Notes under the pieces: generated by a model | Database searches by the model: none | Told to the model about the DNA's origin: nothing | Seen by the model: only the letters and a program-made list of their open reading frames with translations | Program-made: the position numbers and the translations under genes | Source of the DNA: GCA-2746365 sp963711255 | Lineage (GTDB): Bacteria > Pseudomonadota > Gammaproteobacteria > SZUA-229 | Direction: 5' to 3' | Assembly (NCBI GenBank): GCA_963711255.1 | Contig: CAVQDO010000016.1 | Location: 91,600 to 155,599, forward strand | Length of the DNA: 64,000 nucleotides | Part shown: positions 57,201 through 64,000 of the stretch, in pieces | How the letters are laid out: each line of letters starts with the position of its first letter | Position numbering within the stretch: position 1 is the first letter of the stretch

Positions 57201-60178
57201 AAGACGTCACTCGGCTTATGCTTAATAGCGATATTGACCGATGGCGCTGATGGCGTGTAATTTACATCCGGCATTAGCCACTCGTAACCTGCTGTTGCTT
57301 CTTTTATCCAGAACTCATCAAATGTACTAATATCCATCTGTTCAGTAACAGGAGGCGCTTCGATTAATTTTTCGATCTTGAATTCGGGCTGCCCTTCAAG
57401 CGTAATTTCACTGATTTCACTTTCCGAAGTCACCAGTTCGACATCACCCGGAGCGACAATTTCACTGGTACTTACTACCAGGTCAGCACGACGATTTAAT
57501 GAACGGCCCTGTAAGGTATCATTGTCTGCGACCGGTACTGCAGTGCCCGCGCCTTTAATAACGATGGTATCTTCATCTACGTTAAGTTCGTTAATCAGGA
57601 AGTCACGCACAACTTTCGCCCTGGCATGAGACAGCGCCGTATTATCCTGATACATCCAGATGCTTCTGCGTTGTACCGATGTATCATCAGCGTAGCCAGT
57701 TACTTCGTTACGTATTATTTCAACTTCACCCAGGTTCCTGATAGCTTCGCGTATACCTTTTTTACTCAGGTAAGACAGCTCGGTTCCCAAAGGCTGAAAA
57801 TAAGCCTGGTAGAGCACAGATTTCCCTTCGGTTTTAACGCGGCTAACTTCCAGTGTGTTTTTGACAGGAGCTGAGCGAATATTTTTCTTTGCTTTTGTGT
57901 TCAGAATAACGAACGCAGAAGTAACGAGATTACCGTCGGCTTTTTCTTTAATGCGTCCACGGAAATTAAGTTGTTTCTTCCAGTTACTGCCCAGGTCGCC
58001 AAAACGATAAACAATGACATTTTCATTTACGTATGGATCTTCAATTGGTGCCGCACCCATTACACTGCTGCCCAGGTCGTATTCAATACCATCCGGTAAG
58101 TTAATAATTAAACGATAGTTCTCTACAGGGATATCACCGTTTGACATTTGAACCGTATACTTAATATTCTCATCACTCAATTCACTTTGAACAAATAAGG
58201 TTGCAGTATCAGTGATTGGCTGCTTCTCGCGAACATAAAAATCGGTACGCCATAAAGTACCGCCTTTAATATCAACAAATTGTGAATAAGGTGTTCCTGC
58301 AAAACGGGTATTATTCACACAGTCTACAATTTCGAGATTATCTGGAATACTTGTTTTATCCACCTGTACAACATGTGTACCCGGCTTAATACCTTCAAAA
58401 TGGAAACGGCCATTCTCATCTGTTGCAGCGTAAGTGCCATCTTCCATAAACAGACGAACCTGCGGCAGGCCTGGATTGATCAATGTGCTATCCTCATCAC
58501 ATTCGCCCACAATGACACGACCAGCTATAAAACTTCTGCTGGCAAACAGGTCTTCGGTCACGGTAATTCCCGCTACAGCCGTATTTGATTCTGTTGGGAA
58601 GTCATCGCGAGCAATTACACTGTTAATTGCCTTGCCCAGTTTGGTGCCAACAGTAATTTCCGTTACATACTTAACCTGTACCGAAGTACCCGGCAGTAAA
58701 GTAGCAACAGGGAATCTTAATGTACGGCCATCACTGGAAATTTGTGGCGCATCACCCGGCACACCATCATAACGAACAGATGCAGACTGGTAACGTAAAC
58801 CAACTGGCAATGTATCAACGATTTCAATATTGTTTGAAACCGTCATCGCGTCAGTATTACTCAAGGTTAAGGTGTATTGAACAAAATCACCGACAGCTGC
58901 AGTTTCTTTAGAAACTGATTTATCGATCACCAGGTAAGAAGTCATGACATCCAGTGGGATATCCACATGTAGTGGAGGACCAACAACCAGGGTAAACACC
59001 TGCGCGAATGAAGCATTCGCATCCAGTGCATAAGGTGCATCCGGTAATGCCTGCAGTGCAGTAACATCAGCCTCTGATGGACCGGTGAAACCGGCAGGTG
59101 GAGTCACTGTAATTCGATAATCACCCGGTGCCAGGCGTGGGAAACGATAGCCACCAGTCGGGAAATTATAAACCGTACCACCGCTGTCAGTTGCCGTGCC
59201 ACCGGTAACAATTGCGTTTGGATAGGCACTGATGCCATCATCACCGAATACAGCTGCGGGTGTACCGCTGGCATCTAATATGGAAACAACCGCTCCATCC
59301 AGTAAGGTGCCGTCAAGGCTGCTAAAGACAACACCAAACGGGTCGACCAGCGAACCACCAGTACTGGTATCAGCCGGATCATACTGGTCGGTGTATAACA
59401 CAGTAATACTGGTGTCTTCGCCCAGGCTTAGAATACCGTCATATAATGCAACCGGTACAGATGAGGTTTGGATATAACCGACAAAGATACCCGTATTAAC
59501 ACCAGTCTCAGTCAGTATCAATTCGTCCTGGTCACCCGTAGAACTGGTAACCACAACAATCACTGTTTCCAGTACGGCAGGATCCAGGTTCTGGTCCTGA
59601 TCATCAACCTGGATAAATACCGGTTCACCGGTACTGTATAACTCAACCGGATTCAACGGCTGAGGATCAGTTGGTGTCAGAACATTTGGCGCTGCACCTA
59701 CTACTGGTACAAGCGGATCAGGCGATACGACGAAACCTGCACCCGGAGGACCACTGGTAGCATGCTGGGTGACAACGGTTGGCGTAAAACTGCTGGTAGC
59801 AGTTGCATCATACTGATACAGAGTAATAGATGATGGTGTTCCAATAATCGTGGAAATCACTGATTGTGTATTACTGTTCACAGCGCCCGGTGTGCCGGAA
59901 AAATCAAATAGTGCAGTCGCCGTATTATCGATAGACGTACCGGGAGGCGTTAGCGCTTCGGCATTCATTGATGCCATTATTAATAGTATAAATAACACCT
60001 TCCACAAACCATTCTGTTTATTACCTTGAATGGTTTGTGGAAGATGGACTGAGTGATTACTCACACAGTTCATCTCGTTATGATGAAAAACCGATATCAC
60101 CAATGCACACACAGCAACAGCTGCTCTGGTTATTAAACCAGAACAGCTATGCATCTTGTGTAGCATTAATTGCAACAT
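54212..60178 (-). CDS. Giant outer-membrane protein: DUF11, SdrD-like, OmpA and predicted beta-barrel
   Basis: The 1988-residue protein joins several modules. After the signal peptide (ending about NAEA) comes the domain shared with its cluster mates (TSIDNTATALFDFSG). A DUF11 module lies at about 410-540 (YLVIDKSVSKETAAVGD). An SdrD/carboxypeptidase-like fold is at about 550-640 (DENGRFHFEGIKPGTH). An OmpA C-terminal-like domain at about 800-910 includes LSHARAKVVRDFLI and LNRRADLVV. A long beta-rich region follows from about 1170 to the end, with a final strand YIRFRMKF like an outer-membrane barrel. It probably anchors to peptidoglycan and the outer membrane and displays or exports the DUF11 proteins. 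The start is unsure: two hairpins lie in the first 180 bp, and later starts near 60073 or at a TTG near 60049 also give a signal peptide. Confidence 0.85.
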   Translation of the reverse strand: MLQLMLHKMHSCSGLITRAAVAVCALVISVFHHNEMNCVSNHSVHLPQTIQGNKQNGLWKVLFILLIMASMNAEALTPPGTSIDNTATALFDFSGTPGAVNSNTQSVISTIIGTPSSITLYQYDATATSSFTPTVVTQHATSGPPGAGFVVSPDPLVPVVGAAPNVLTPTDPQPLNPVELYSTGEPVFIQVDDQDQNLDPAVLETVIVVVTSSTGDQDELILTETGVNTGIFVGYIQTSSVPVALYDGILSLGEDTSITVLYTDQYDPADTSTGGSLVDPFGVVFSSLDGTLLDGAVVSILDASGTPAAVFGDDGISAYPNAIVTGGTATDSGGTVYNFPTGGYRFPRLAPGDYRITVTPPAGFTGPSEADVTALQALPDAPYALDANASFAQVFTLVVGPPLHVDIPLDVMTSYLVIDKSVSKETAAVGDFVQYTLTLSNTDAMTVSNNIEIVDTLPVGLRYQSASVRYDGVPGDAPQISSDGRTLRFPVATLLPGTSVQVKYVTEITVGTKLGKAINSVIARDDFPTESNTAVAGITVTEDLFASRSFIAGRVIVGECDEDSTLINPGLPQVRLFMEDGTYAATDENGRFHFEGIKPGTHVVQVDKTSIPDNLEIVDCVNNTRFAGTPYSQFVDIKGGTLWRTDFYVREKQPITDTATLFVQSELSDENIKYTVQMSNGDIPVENYRLIINLPDGIEYDLGSSVMGAAPIEDPYVNENVIVYRFGDLGSNWKKQLNFRGRIKEKADGNLVTSAFVILNTKAKKNIRSAPVKNTLEVSRVKTEGKSVLYQAYFQPLGTELSYLSKKGIREAIRNLGEVEIIRNEVTGYADDTSVQRRSIWMYQDNTALSHARAKVVRDFLINELNVDEDTIVIKGAGTAVPVADNDTLQGRSLNRRADLVVSTSEIVAPGDVELVTSESEISEITLEGQPEFKIEKLIEAPPVTEQMDISTFDEFWIKEATAGYEWLMPDVNYTPSAPSVNIAIKHKPSDVFEMKHNGERMNPLFYFGKIVNKAGTVARSYWQGVHLNNGRNHFEFIVKDKSGKVLKTMEREIVFSGIPVRAELTEEYSRLIADGRTPPVVAIRVYDQNGEFARPGSRGKYTLSEPYMSQQAVEAFQSNRLSGLNQEEPEYIVGQNGIAFIVLEPTTRTGKLEIDLPFSGRKKSRLQTWMQPEVRDWIMVGLAEGTVGFNSVSGNKEALAESDVEDEFYADGKAAFYAKGKVKGEWLLTTSYDTSKETDDNRVNQLIDPNTYYTIYGDNSRQRHDASSAEKLYVKMEREQFYAMFGDMDTGLTVTELSAFNRRMTGFKSEYDDGKISYTAFAAENVNNFIKDEIQGEGISGLYRLSGSNIVINSDDIVIETRDRFRSDIIIKTESMRRYLDYSIDYTDGTIFFRRPIPSRDENFNPIYIVADYEVEAPVEGDITAGGRAAVKLNEGKVELGGTLVHDASYQNEGDLIGADARIEINSKTEVRLEAATTDVKNASQELSGSAYSAEVVHGGDDFKARAYAKQQDVDFGLGQQSASESGTRKYGAEVNYRLTKEAAIGGLLYHEDVLASGADRNVAEANVIYNDRDYTLNAGGRIARDTDALGIANDSNLLLLGASKSLLGDTVKVRGNAEIAVGSANESVDYPSRYILGADYFITTSVNLFAENEWTIGRDQDTQMARAGVRATPWTNAQVNTAVNQETNENGIRSFATLGLTQGFPISKRWSGDVTFDHAKTIRTPGATPLNPNVPVAQGTADNDFTAISLGATYNAASYTLNNRVEMRTAEQEDKYGAIVNWERNLKGGIGYSASTKVFKTERTDNSEIMDGDIRFSVAYRPLQSRWITLNRLDFKFDSTTDLIGTKTRQRKLIDNFATNFLIDNRNQLAINAGLKYVIDNFDTDEYSGVTALLGSEFRHDINDRFDVGVHAHTLYSANSSVMKYSTGISVGWNMTRNIWLSAGYNFDGFEDRDFSAASYTATGPYIRFRMKFDQDTADEIQSWLN
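59999..60043. repeat. Perfect hairpin in the signal-peptide region of the giant gene
   Basis: Arms of 15 bp (cttccacaaaccatt at 59999-60013 and its complement at 60029-60043) flank a 15-nt loop. In the mRNA this would sit at or just upstream of the true start codon and could control translation. Confidence 0.75.
60119..60148. repeat. Hairpin upstream of the giant gene
   Basis: Arms agctgctctggtt (60119-60131) and aaccagaacagct (60136-60148) pair over 13 bp with one G-U wobble and a 4-nt loop. It lies 50 bp after the stop of the preceding DUF11 gene. No T-run follows on the minus strand, so it is more likely an mRNA-processing or protection element than a terminator. Confidence 0.7.
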
Positions 60179-60199
60179 GGCTTTATCAATCAGGCCAAA

Positions 60200-61513
60200 T
60201 TACTGAACGATTACATTAAATGTAACTGTCAGTGATTCGCCGGTAGACAATGTCGCATCTGCAGCACCCATAACAGTCAGGATGTTTGCACTTACAGTGC
60301 CACCTGCACCACCAGTGTAATCACAACCATCAGCATCTGCTGCTGCAGTACAGTAGTTAGTTACGGCATTATCAACATGCGTGATTTCAATACTGTCGCC
60401 AACAGCGTTAGTTGGATTATTAGCGGCAGTTCCATCACCAAAGTCAGGATCAAGATCTAATGCTGCAGCTAATACGTCTGACAGTGTTGTCAAATCCGCA
60501 TCCGCCGGGCCGGCATTTGAAATCGTGATGGTGTAACGAACATAACCACCAGGAATCGACTTGGGCGATGAAGCCAGGTTAATTGGATCCCAAAGTGCTA
60601 CTGAGGCTTTAGCAACTGTCAATGCTGCAGTCTGAATAGTGTATGAACTATCATCAGAGTGCTGTGCATTTTGTGCAGTATCAACTGCACCCGTGCCATC
60701 CTGGGTACCAGCCGCATCATTAAACACTATTTCTTCAGTTGTAGGATCATCTGCACTTGTTGCTGCTACACCCGCTGCTACATTTTCAGCACCGTTGGTA
60801 AAGCCGGTACCACCAGGACTGGTGTTGCCATTATCATCAGCAATCAGCGCATCTGCTGCAATACCGGTACTACCATCAATTGCCGCCTGAACAACCAGTG
60901 ACATTACAGCTACATTGCTATTAACCAGAGGATTCGCGCCGCTATCAACCAATGGAATTGTCGACACAACATAGACATCTACAGAAGCACCGGCTGCCAG
61001 TGTGGCAACAAAAGCTGCTGTATCCTCAGCAGACTGGAAACTTCCTGGTGTTGCACCATTTTCTACAAATGTCTGTACAGATGTCGCATCAAATTCATCA
61101 GCAGTACCACCGAATGGATCAGCTGTAGCATCCGGGTTATTCAGACCTTTCAATAAAAAGCCCTGTGCGCCATTACCATTGTTTGTCAATGTATATTGCA
61201 CCGACTGTAATGTTCCACCTGGAGTAGCAACACCGGTTACACCACCACGCACAACGTCAAAGTTGACTATACGGTCTTCCAGGAAGTCCGTAGTAATGTT
61301 ATTTGCAATAGCGACACCAACACCCGGTGTACTATTACCCGCACCTTCACCAGACTCGATGACTGTTTGATTAGCACCACCAACATCATAACTTAATGTT
61401 GCAAAGTTCGACACGGTATCACCCGCTGCCGACATGGCATTTGACGCACCAAACAGGCTGAAACCACCCGCAAGTGCCAAGCTTAATAGCTTATTACGTT
61501 TACTCGTATTCAT
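60200..61513 (-). CDS. Secreted DUF11-type surface protein A
   Basis: Start 61513 (MNTSKRNKLLSLALAGGFSL) is chosen because AGAGG stands about 8 bp before it; an upstream in-frame ATG at 61582 has no such site. The 437-residue product has a signal peptide ending about AMSA. A domain beginning AAGDTVSNFATLSYDVGG follows, then a segment DPFGGTADEFDATSVQTFVE shared with its paralogue at 62412. A C-terminal DUF11-like beta-sandwich contains VRYTITISNAGPADADL. The mature protein is rich in Ala, Asp, Gly and Thr and nearly free of Lys. It is a likely exported structural module; its function is unknown. Confidence 0.82.
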   Translation of the reverse strand: MNTSKRNKLLSLALAGGFSLFGASNAMSAAGDTVSNFATLSYDVGGANQTVIESGEGAGNSTPGVGVAIANNITTDFLEDRIVNFDVVRGGVTGVATPGGTLQSVQYTLTNNGNGAQGFLLKGLNNPDATADPFGGTADEFDATSVQTFVENGATPGSFQSAEDTAAFVATLAAGASVDVYVVSTIPLVDSGANPLVNSNVAVMSLVVQAAIDGSTGIAADALIADDNGNTSPGGTGFTNGAENVAAGVAATSADDPTTEEIVFNDAAGTQDGTGAVDTAQNAQHSDDSSYTIQTAALTVAKASVALWDPINLASSPKSIPGGYVRYTITISNAGPADADLTTLSDVLAAALDLDPDFGDGTAANNPTNAVGDSIEITHVDNAVTNYCTAAADADGCDYTGGAGGTVSANILTVMGAADATLSTGESLTVTFNVIVQ

Positions 61514-61588
61514 AATGTTTACCTCTTTATTAATCTCTTCGAGATTTTTTGTGTTTTTGTTTTCCTTTCTAAAGACTCTCAACTTGTA

Positions 61589-61864
61589 TTATTCTTTCTT
61601 TAGATTTTTCTTTTTAACCAGCCATTCCATCGGCGGGCCTGTTGTTTTCGGCGGACCTGTACCACCGGTTATATTAAGTGGTGGTCCTGTTCCGCCTGGC
61701 GGGCCGGTAACAATTGGCGGCCCGTCACGCATGTGGAAAATGAGTGGGCCATCCCTGTTGCGACCGCTAAAGCGGCGTGCATATTTCATACGCGCAGAAA
61801 CGACAAATGACTCATTGAAGATGAGCCCTGTTTTTAAAGCAGATTGTCGAATTAACTGTTGCAT
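61589..61864 (-). CDS. Short GPP-rich protein inside the DUF11 cluster
   Basis: The 91-residue frame has a basic N-terminal half (ARMKYARRFSGRNRDG) and then repeated Gly-Pro-Pro units: DGPPIVTGPP, GGTGPPLNITGG and TGPPKTTGPP. A Lys-rich end follows. No signal peptide is clear. AAAGA lies just before the ATG. The gene fits with 25 bp and 75 bp gaps in the same-strand cluster, which supports it being real. Gly-Pro-Pro runs recall collagen-like or flexible linker segments. I recognise no family. Confidence 0.5.
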   Translation of the reverse strand: MQQLIRQSALKTGLIFNESFVVSARMKYARRFSGRNRDGPLIFHMRDGPPIVTGPPGGTGPPLNITGGTGPPKTTGPPMEWLVKKKNLKKE

Positions 61865-61889
61865 ATTCTTTATCTATTCATTGTTTGTT

Positions 61890-62402
61890 TTATTTAATGG
61901 TTGTTTTGTAAGTAACCTTTTCTTTCTGGCCCGGCTTTAATGCTTTTTTATAAACCCAGCGAATAGCGGTGTACTCTTCTGGTTTTGCCTTTATATTTAT
62001 TCCCGCCTCACCTTTAACAGTTAAAGCATCAGGCGCAGCGAATGTTTTTCCGTCTACTGAAAAAGTGATATCAGTGTTATCACCGGTAGCCGAACCGTTA
62101 CGAAATACCGAGTTATTTGCGATTGGATTATTAACAACAATGTTTGAGATCTCCTGGTCACTTATATTTTCAAAAACGATCTCGTATAAAATCACGTCGT
62201 TTGGCAGCACCAGTCCCGGATCAACATAATCGTATTGCACAGCTCCATCAGCTTTTTTTGAGATAACCTGTTTAAAAGCGTTATTACTAAACCGGATAGC
62301 ACCTTCTTCCGCATAGGCATTCATTGTCAGCATCACTGAAAAAGCAAAAAGTAATAGCAGTGTGATTGTTTTCTGTGTTTGTCTTTCGATTTGGGTTCTC
62401 AT
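61890..62402 (-). CDS. Secreted small DUF11-like protein
   Basis: The 170-residue protein has a signal peptide (TITLLLLFAFSVMLTMNAYA) after a basic tail. The mature part is one beta-sandwich-like domain with VILYEIVFENISDQEISNIVV, ending in LKPGQKEKVTYKTTIK. This matches the pattern of single DUF11 modules. GAGG lies 7 bp before the ATG. It follows the 62412 gene by 9 bp, so the two are co-transcribed. It may be a cap, adaptor or chaperone for the larger secreted proteins. Confidence 0.78.
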   Translation of the reverse strand: MRTQIERQTQKTITLLLLFAFSVMLTMNAYAEEGAIRFSNNAFKQVISKKADGAVQYDYVDPGLVLPNDVILYEIVFENISDQEISNIVVNNPIANNSVFRNGSATGDNTDITFSVDGKTFAAPDALTVKGEAGINIKAKPEEYTAIRWVYKKALKPGQKEKVTYKTTIK

Positions 62403-62411
62403 TTTTTATCC

Positions 62412-63659
62412 TCAGTCAATTGTTACTTCAAAAATAATTGTATTGCTCGTGCCGGGTGCAACAGCAGTTGTACCGTTTTCGCTTAAATCTACTTCTATCG
62501 ATGTAATAGGTTTTACCGGTGCATTATTCGCTTTGGAATAATCAACCACGATATTGTCTTCATCTGTCTGGGCAACGCCGTTAAGCAGAATGGACTCATC
62601 TACGTACGTTGTATTCGCTGGAACAGCATCATTGATAACCAGGTTATCAACCGCAACGTTGCCGGAAACATTAACCAGCAGTTGATAACGCAGTACAGCA
62701 CCGGGGTGCGGATCAGTACCACCCAGGGTATCGATAACAGTGACAGACTTAACAATATTTACCGGCGTACCTGCCTGGAAAGCTCCAGCATCGGCATGCT
62801 GCCCGTTACCGGCAATATCCTGAACCAGTGCAGTGCTCCAGTCTTCTGTATTCAAACCGGCCGGATCAAGGAAAACAGTTTCCATGGTTGCAGGTGAATC
62901 AAGAATAGTATTGGGAGTACCTGCTGGAACATTCGTCGCACCATTACTGAAGTCACCGGCTGGTGTACTGTCCGGGCTGACGCGGTTGTTATCATCTGCA
63001 TTAATAAACGCACCTTCAACACCCACGGCACCGCCCTGTGCAACCTGGGCAATCAGGGCAATGGCTGCAACATCATCAACAGCAAGCGTAGGCATATCAG
63101 CGACCACATAAACAACCCGTTGCGCGTTGGCTGCCAGTTCATCGATATACACGGCGGTATCCTGAACGTCCTGGTAGCCCGGGGTTAAGCCACTTTCAAC
63201 AAATACCTGCACGGTACCCGCTAATGGATCAAAGTTATCTGCAGGCAGGCCAAATGGATTGGGAGAGGTGTTAACAGAAGTAATAAGAAAATCAAAAGTC
63301 GAGTTACTGTTATTACTTACAACAAACTCCATAACAGCATTGGTCATATCGCTAATTACGGGTACAGCCAGACCACCATTTGATTCAGTGACAACAAAAT
63401 TAATTATTCTGTCTTCGGTGAATGTAGTTGCAGCGCTATCAGTACCGGGAACTCCGGCAAAATCGTAAGTAATGGTTGCGGTACTGCTAATCGAGTCGCC
63501 GGCAGCAGCATGAACATTGGTATTCACAAACAGTAAGGCAATCAGCACAACTACTGCACAAACAAAAACATTTGCAACAGGACTTTCTAACATCCCGATG
63601 ATGCTTAAGTCACGGATATTAAAATTACGTTCTTTAAATTTGTTGATATTTTGTCTCAA
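62412..63659 (-). CDS. Secreted DUF11-type surface protein B
   Basis: The first gene of the cluster uses a TTG start at 63659, with GGAAG about 7 bp before it. The 415-residue product has a long signal peptide (hydrophobic VFVCAVVVLIALLFV, ending about VHA). A domain beginning AAGDSISSTATITYDFAG follows, with PFGLPADNFDPLAGTVQVFVE aligning to protein A. A C-terminal DUF11-like domain ends with NTIIFEVTID. It is clearly a paralogue of protein A (60200-61513). Role unknown; probably an exported building block. Confidence 0.82.
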   Translation of the reverse strand: MRQNINKFKERNFNIRDLSIIGMLESPVANVFVCAVVVLIALLFVNTNVHAAAGDSISSTATITYDFAGVPGTDSAATTFTEDRIINFVVTESNGGLAVPVISDMTNAVMEFVVSNNSNSTFDFLITSVNTSPNPFGLPADNFDPLAGTVQVFVESGLTPGYQDVQDTAVYIDELAANAQRVVYVVADMPTLAVDDVAAIALIAQVAQGGAVGVEGAFINADDNNRVSPDSTPAGDFSNGATNVPAGTPNTILDSPATMETVFLDPAGLNTEDWSTALVQDIAGNGQHADAGAFQAGTPVNIVKSVTVIDTLGGTDPHPGAVLRYQLLVNVSGNVAVDNLVINDAVPANTTYVDESILLNGVAQTDEDNIVVDYSKANNAPVKPITSIEVDLSENGTTAVAPGTSNTIIFEVTID

Positions 63660-63823
63660 AATAATCTTCCAACGTAAATCCTGTTAATAAAAAAATCGCC
63701 GTACAAAATCCTGTCGAGCACAACAACATCAATTAGGGGTTAATTTTTTATCATTTAACGTTTCAGGCCTGCGCATGTTCGTTTGTATCTGTAACCGGGC
63801 AAAACTGAAACAACAGCATCTAT

Positions 63824-63832
63824 GGGGGGGGG
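63824..63832. repeat. Nine-G homopolymer tract
   Basis: Nine consecutive G on the plus strand (nine C in the sense of the downstream operon) lie 165 bp before the first gene of the DUF11 cluster. Tracts of this length are prone to slipped-strand change. Confidence 0.95.
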
Positions 63833-63909
63833 AGGTACAGTTGCTTATTATTTTTTTTATTGTTTTTGTAAAACTTTAGCTTTTATTTGTAAACTTTTGT
63901 AATAGATAT

Positions 63910-63938
63910 AATTTAGACGCTAAGTCAGTGAATATCAA
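63910..63938 (-). promoter_or_regulatory. Candidate promoter of the DUF11 cluster
   Basis: On the minus strand TTGATA (63938-63933) and TAAATT (63915-63910) are 17 bp apart. It would start an mRNA with a leader of about 240 nt that includes the C9 tract. The AT-rich surroundings make chance matches likely. Confidence 0.35.
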
Positions 63939-63970
63939 AGAAAAATCGTTAAATAAATGTTAATTATTTT

Positions 63971-63998
63971 TGTCATAAAATGACATTAGTGTCATTTT
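63971..63998. repeat. Palindromic sites upstream of the DUF11 cluster
   Basis: A perfect palindrome with 9-bp arms (aaaatgaca at 63977-63985, tgtcatttt at 63990-63998) and a 4-bp centre overlaps a second, smaller one (tgtca/tgaca at 63971-63985). It lies upstream of the candidate promoter and could be a regulator site. Confidence 0.6.
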
Positions 63999-64000
63999 TA

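Larger units (their letters stand above)
63660..64000. other. AT-rich regulatory region upstream of the DUF11 cluster
   Basis: This 341-bp stretch has no gene. It holds the nine-G tract, a candidate promoter and a palindrome, each listed separately. It may continue beyond the window. Confidence 0.6.

Noticed and set aside
60037..60219. Plus-strand open frame opposite the start of the giant gene
   Set aside because: It is antisense to the hairpin region and has no ribosome site or family likeness.
63660..64000. A c-di-GMP riboswitch in the leader of the DUF11 cluster
   Set aside because: I looked for the conserved GEMM core on the minus strand and did not find it.

Overview
The window is a stretch of chromosome from a Gram-negative bacterium, almost certainly a non-enteric gammaproteobacterium. 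The evidence is lipid A synthesis (lpxB), outer-membrane upkeep genes (mlaA, bamE), a RelA-type alarmone synthetase with a dead hydrolase half, a fur/bamE/rnfH/ratA/smpB neighbourhood, the thpR-mutL-miaA-hfq-hflX-hflK-hflC-hisZ-purA series, and a tRNA-Leu gene with an encoded CCA end. MutL carries the endonuclease motifs, which argues against an E. coli-like MutH system. Genus cannot be read from the sequence.

Layout. 0-5 kb: rnhB (cut by the window edge), lpxB, a frameshifted mlaA, a PAS-PAS-GGDEF diguanylate cyclase, and a YceI protein under a promoter with an overlapping palindrome. 5-13 kb: a gamma-glutamylcyclotransferase-like gene behind relA, fur and bamE divergent, rnfH-ratA, a sodium symporter, smpB, and an rnhA-dnaQ pair. 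13-26 kb: mltD, a double cNMP-binding/rhodanese protein, a GAF/HD-GYP protein, fumC, purB-roxA, a large palindromic repeat, a GNAT and PLD-like pair, and a membrane GGDEF-EAL protein. 26-34 kb: pyrD, recJ, a RpfE-like gene, rlmB and rnr on the minus strand, then tRNA-Leu(CAG) with its own promoter. 34-43 kb (accessory): a secreted protein of unknown function, a reprolysin-like metalloprotease, and a CusCBA-type Cu(I)/Ag(I) efflux operon led by a Met/His/Cys-rich periplasmic protein. 43-54 kb: the conserved purA to thpR series, interrupted between hfq and hflX by a terminator and repeats, with hflX frameshifted. 54-64 kb: a five-gene minus-strand cluster of DUF11-type secreted proteins and a 1988-residue outer-membrane protein, with a nine-G tract in its upstream region.

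How the parts work together. Three c-di-GMP proteins (one maker, one probable breaker, one with both domains) sit within 25 kb. relA, smpB, ratA, rnr, rlmB, roxA and hfq serve ribosome and RNA quality control or stress. The 54-64 kb cluster looks like an uncharacterised surface-structure system: small exported modules, an exported GPP-rich peptide, and one giant protein that joins the same modules to an OmpA-type peptidoglycan-binding domain and a predicted beta-barrel.

The oddest pattern is three separate +1 frame disruptions (mlaA, hflX, the metalloprotease). All fall in a CTTG tetranucleotide, where CTT (frame 0) and TTG (frame +1) both encode Leu. Sequencing or assembly error, true mutation and recoding are all open; in-frame CTTG elsewhere argues against recoding by this tetranucleotide alone.
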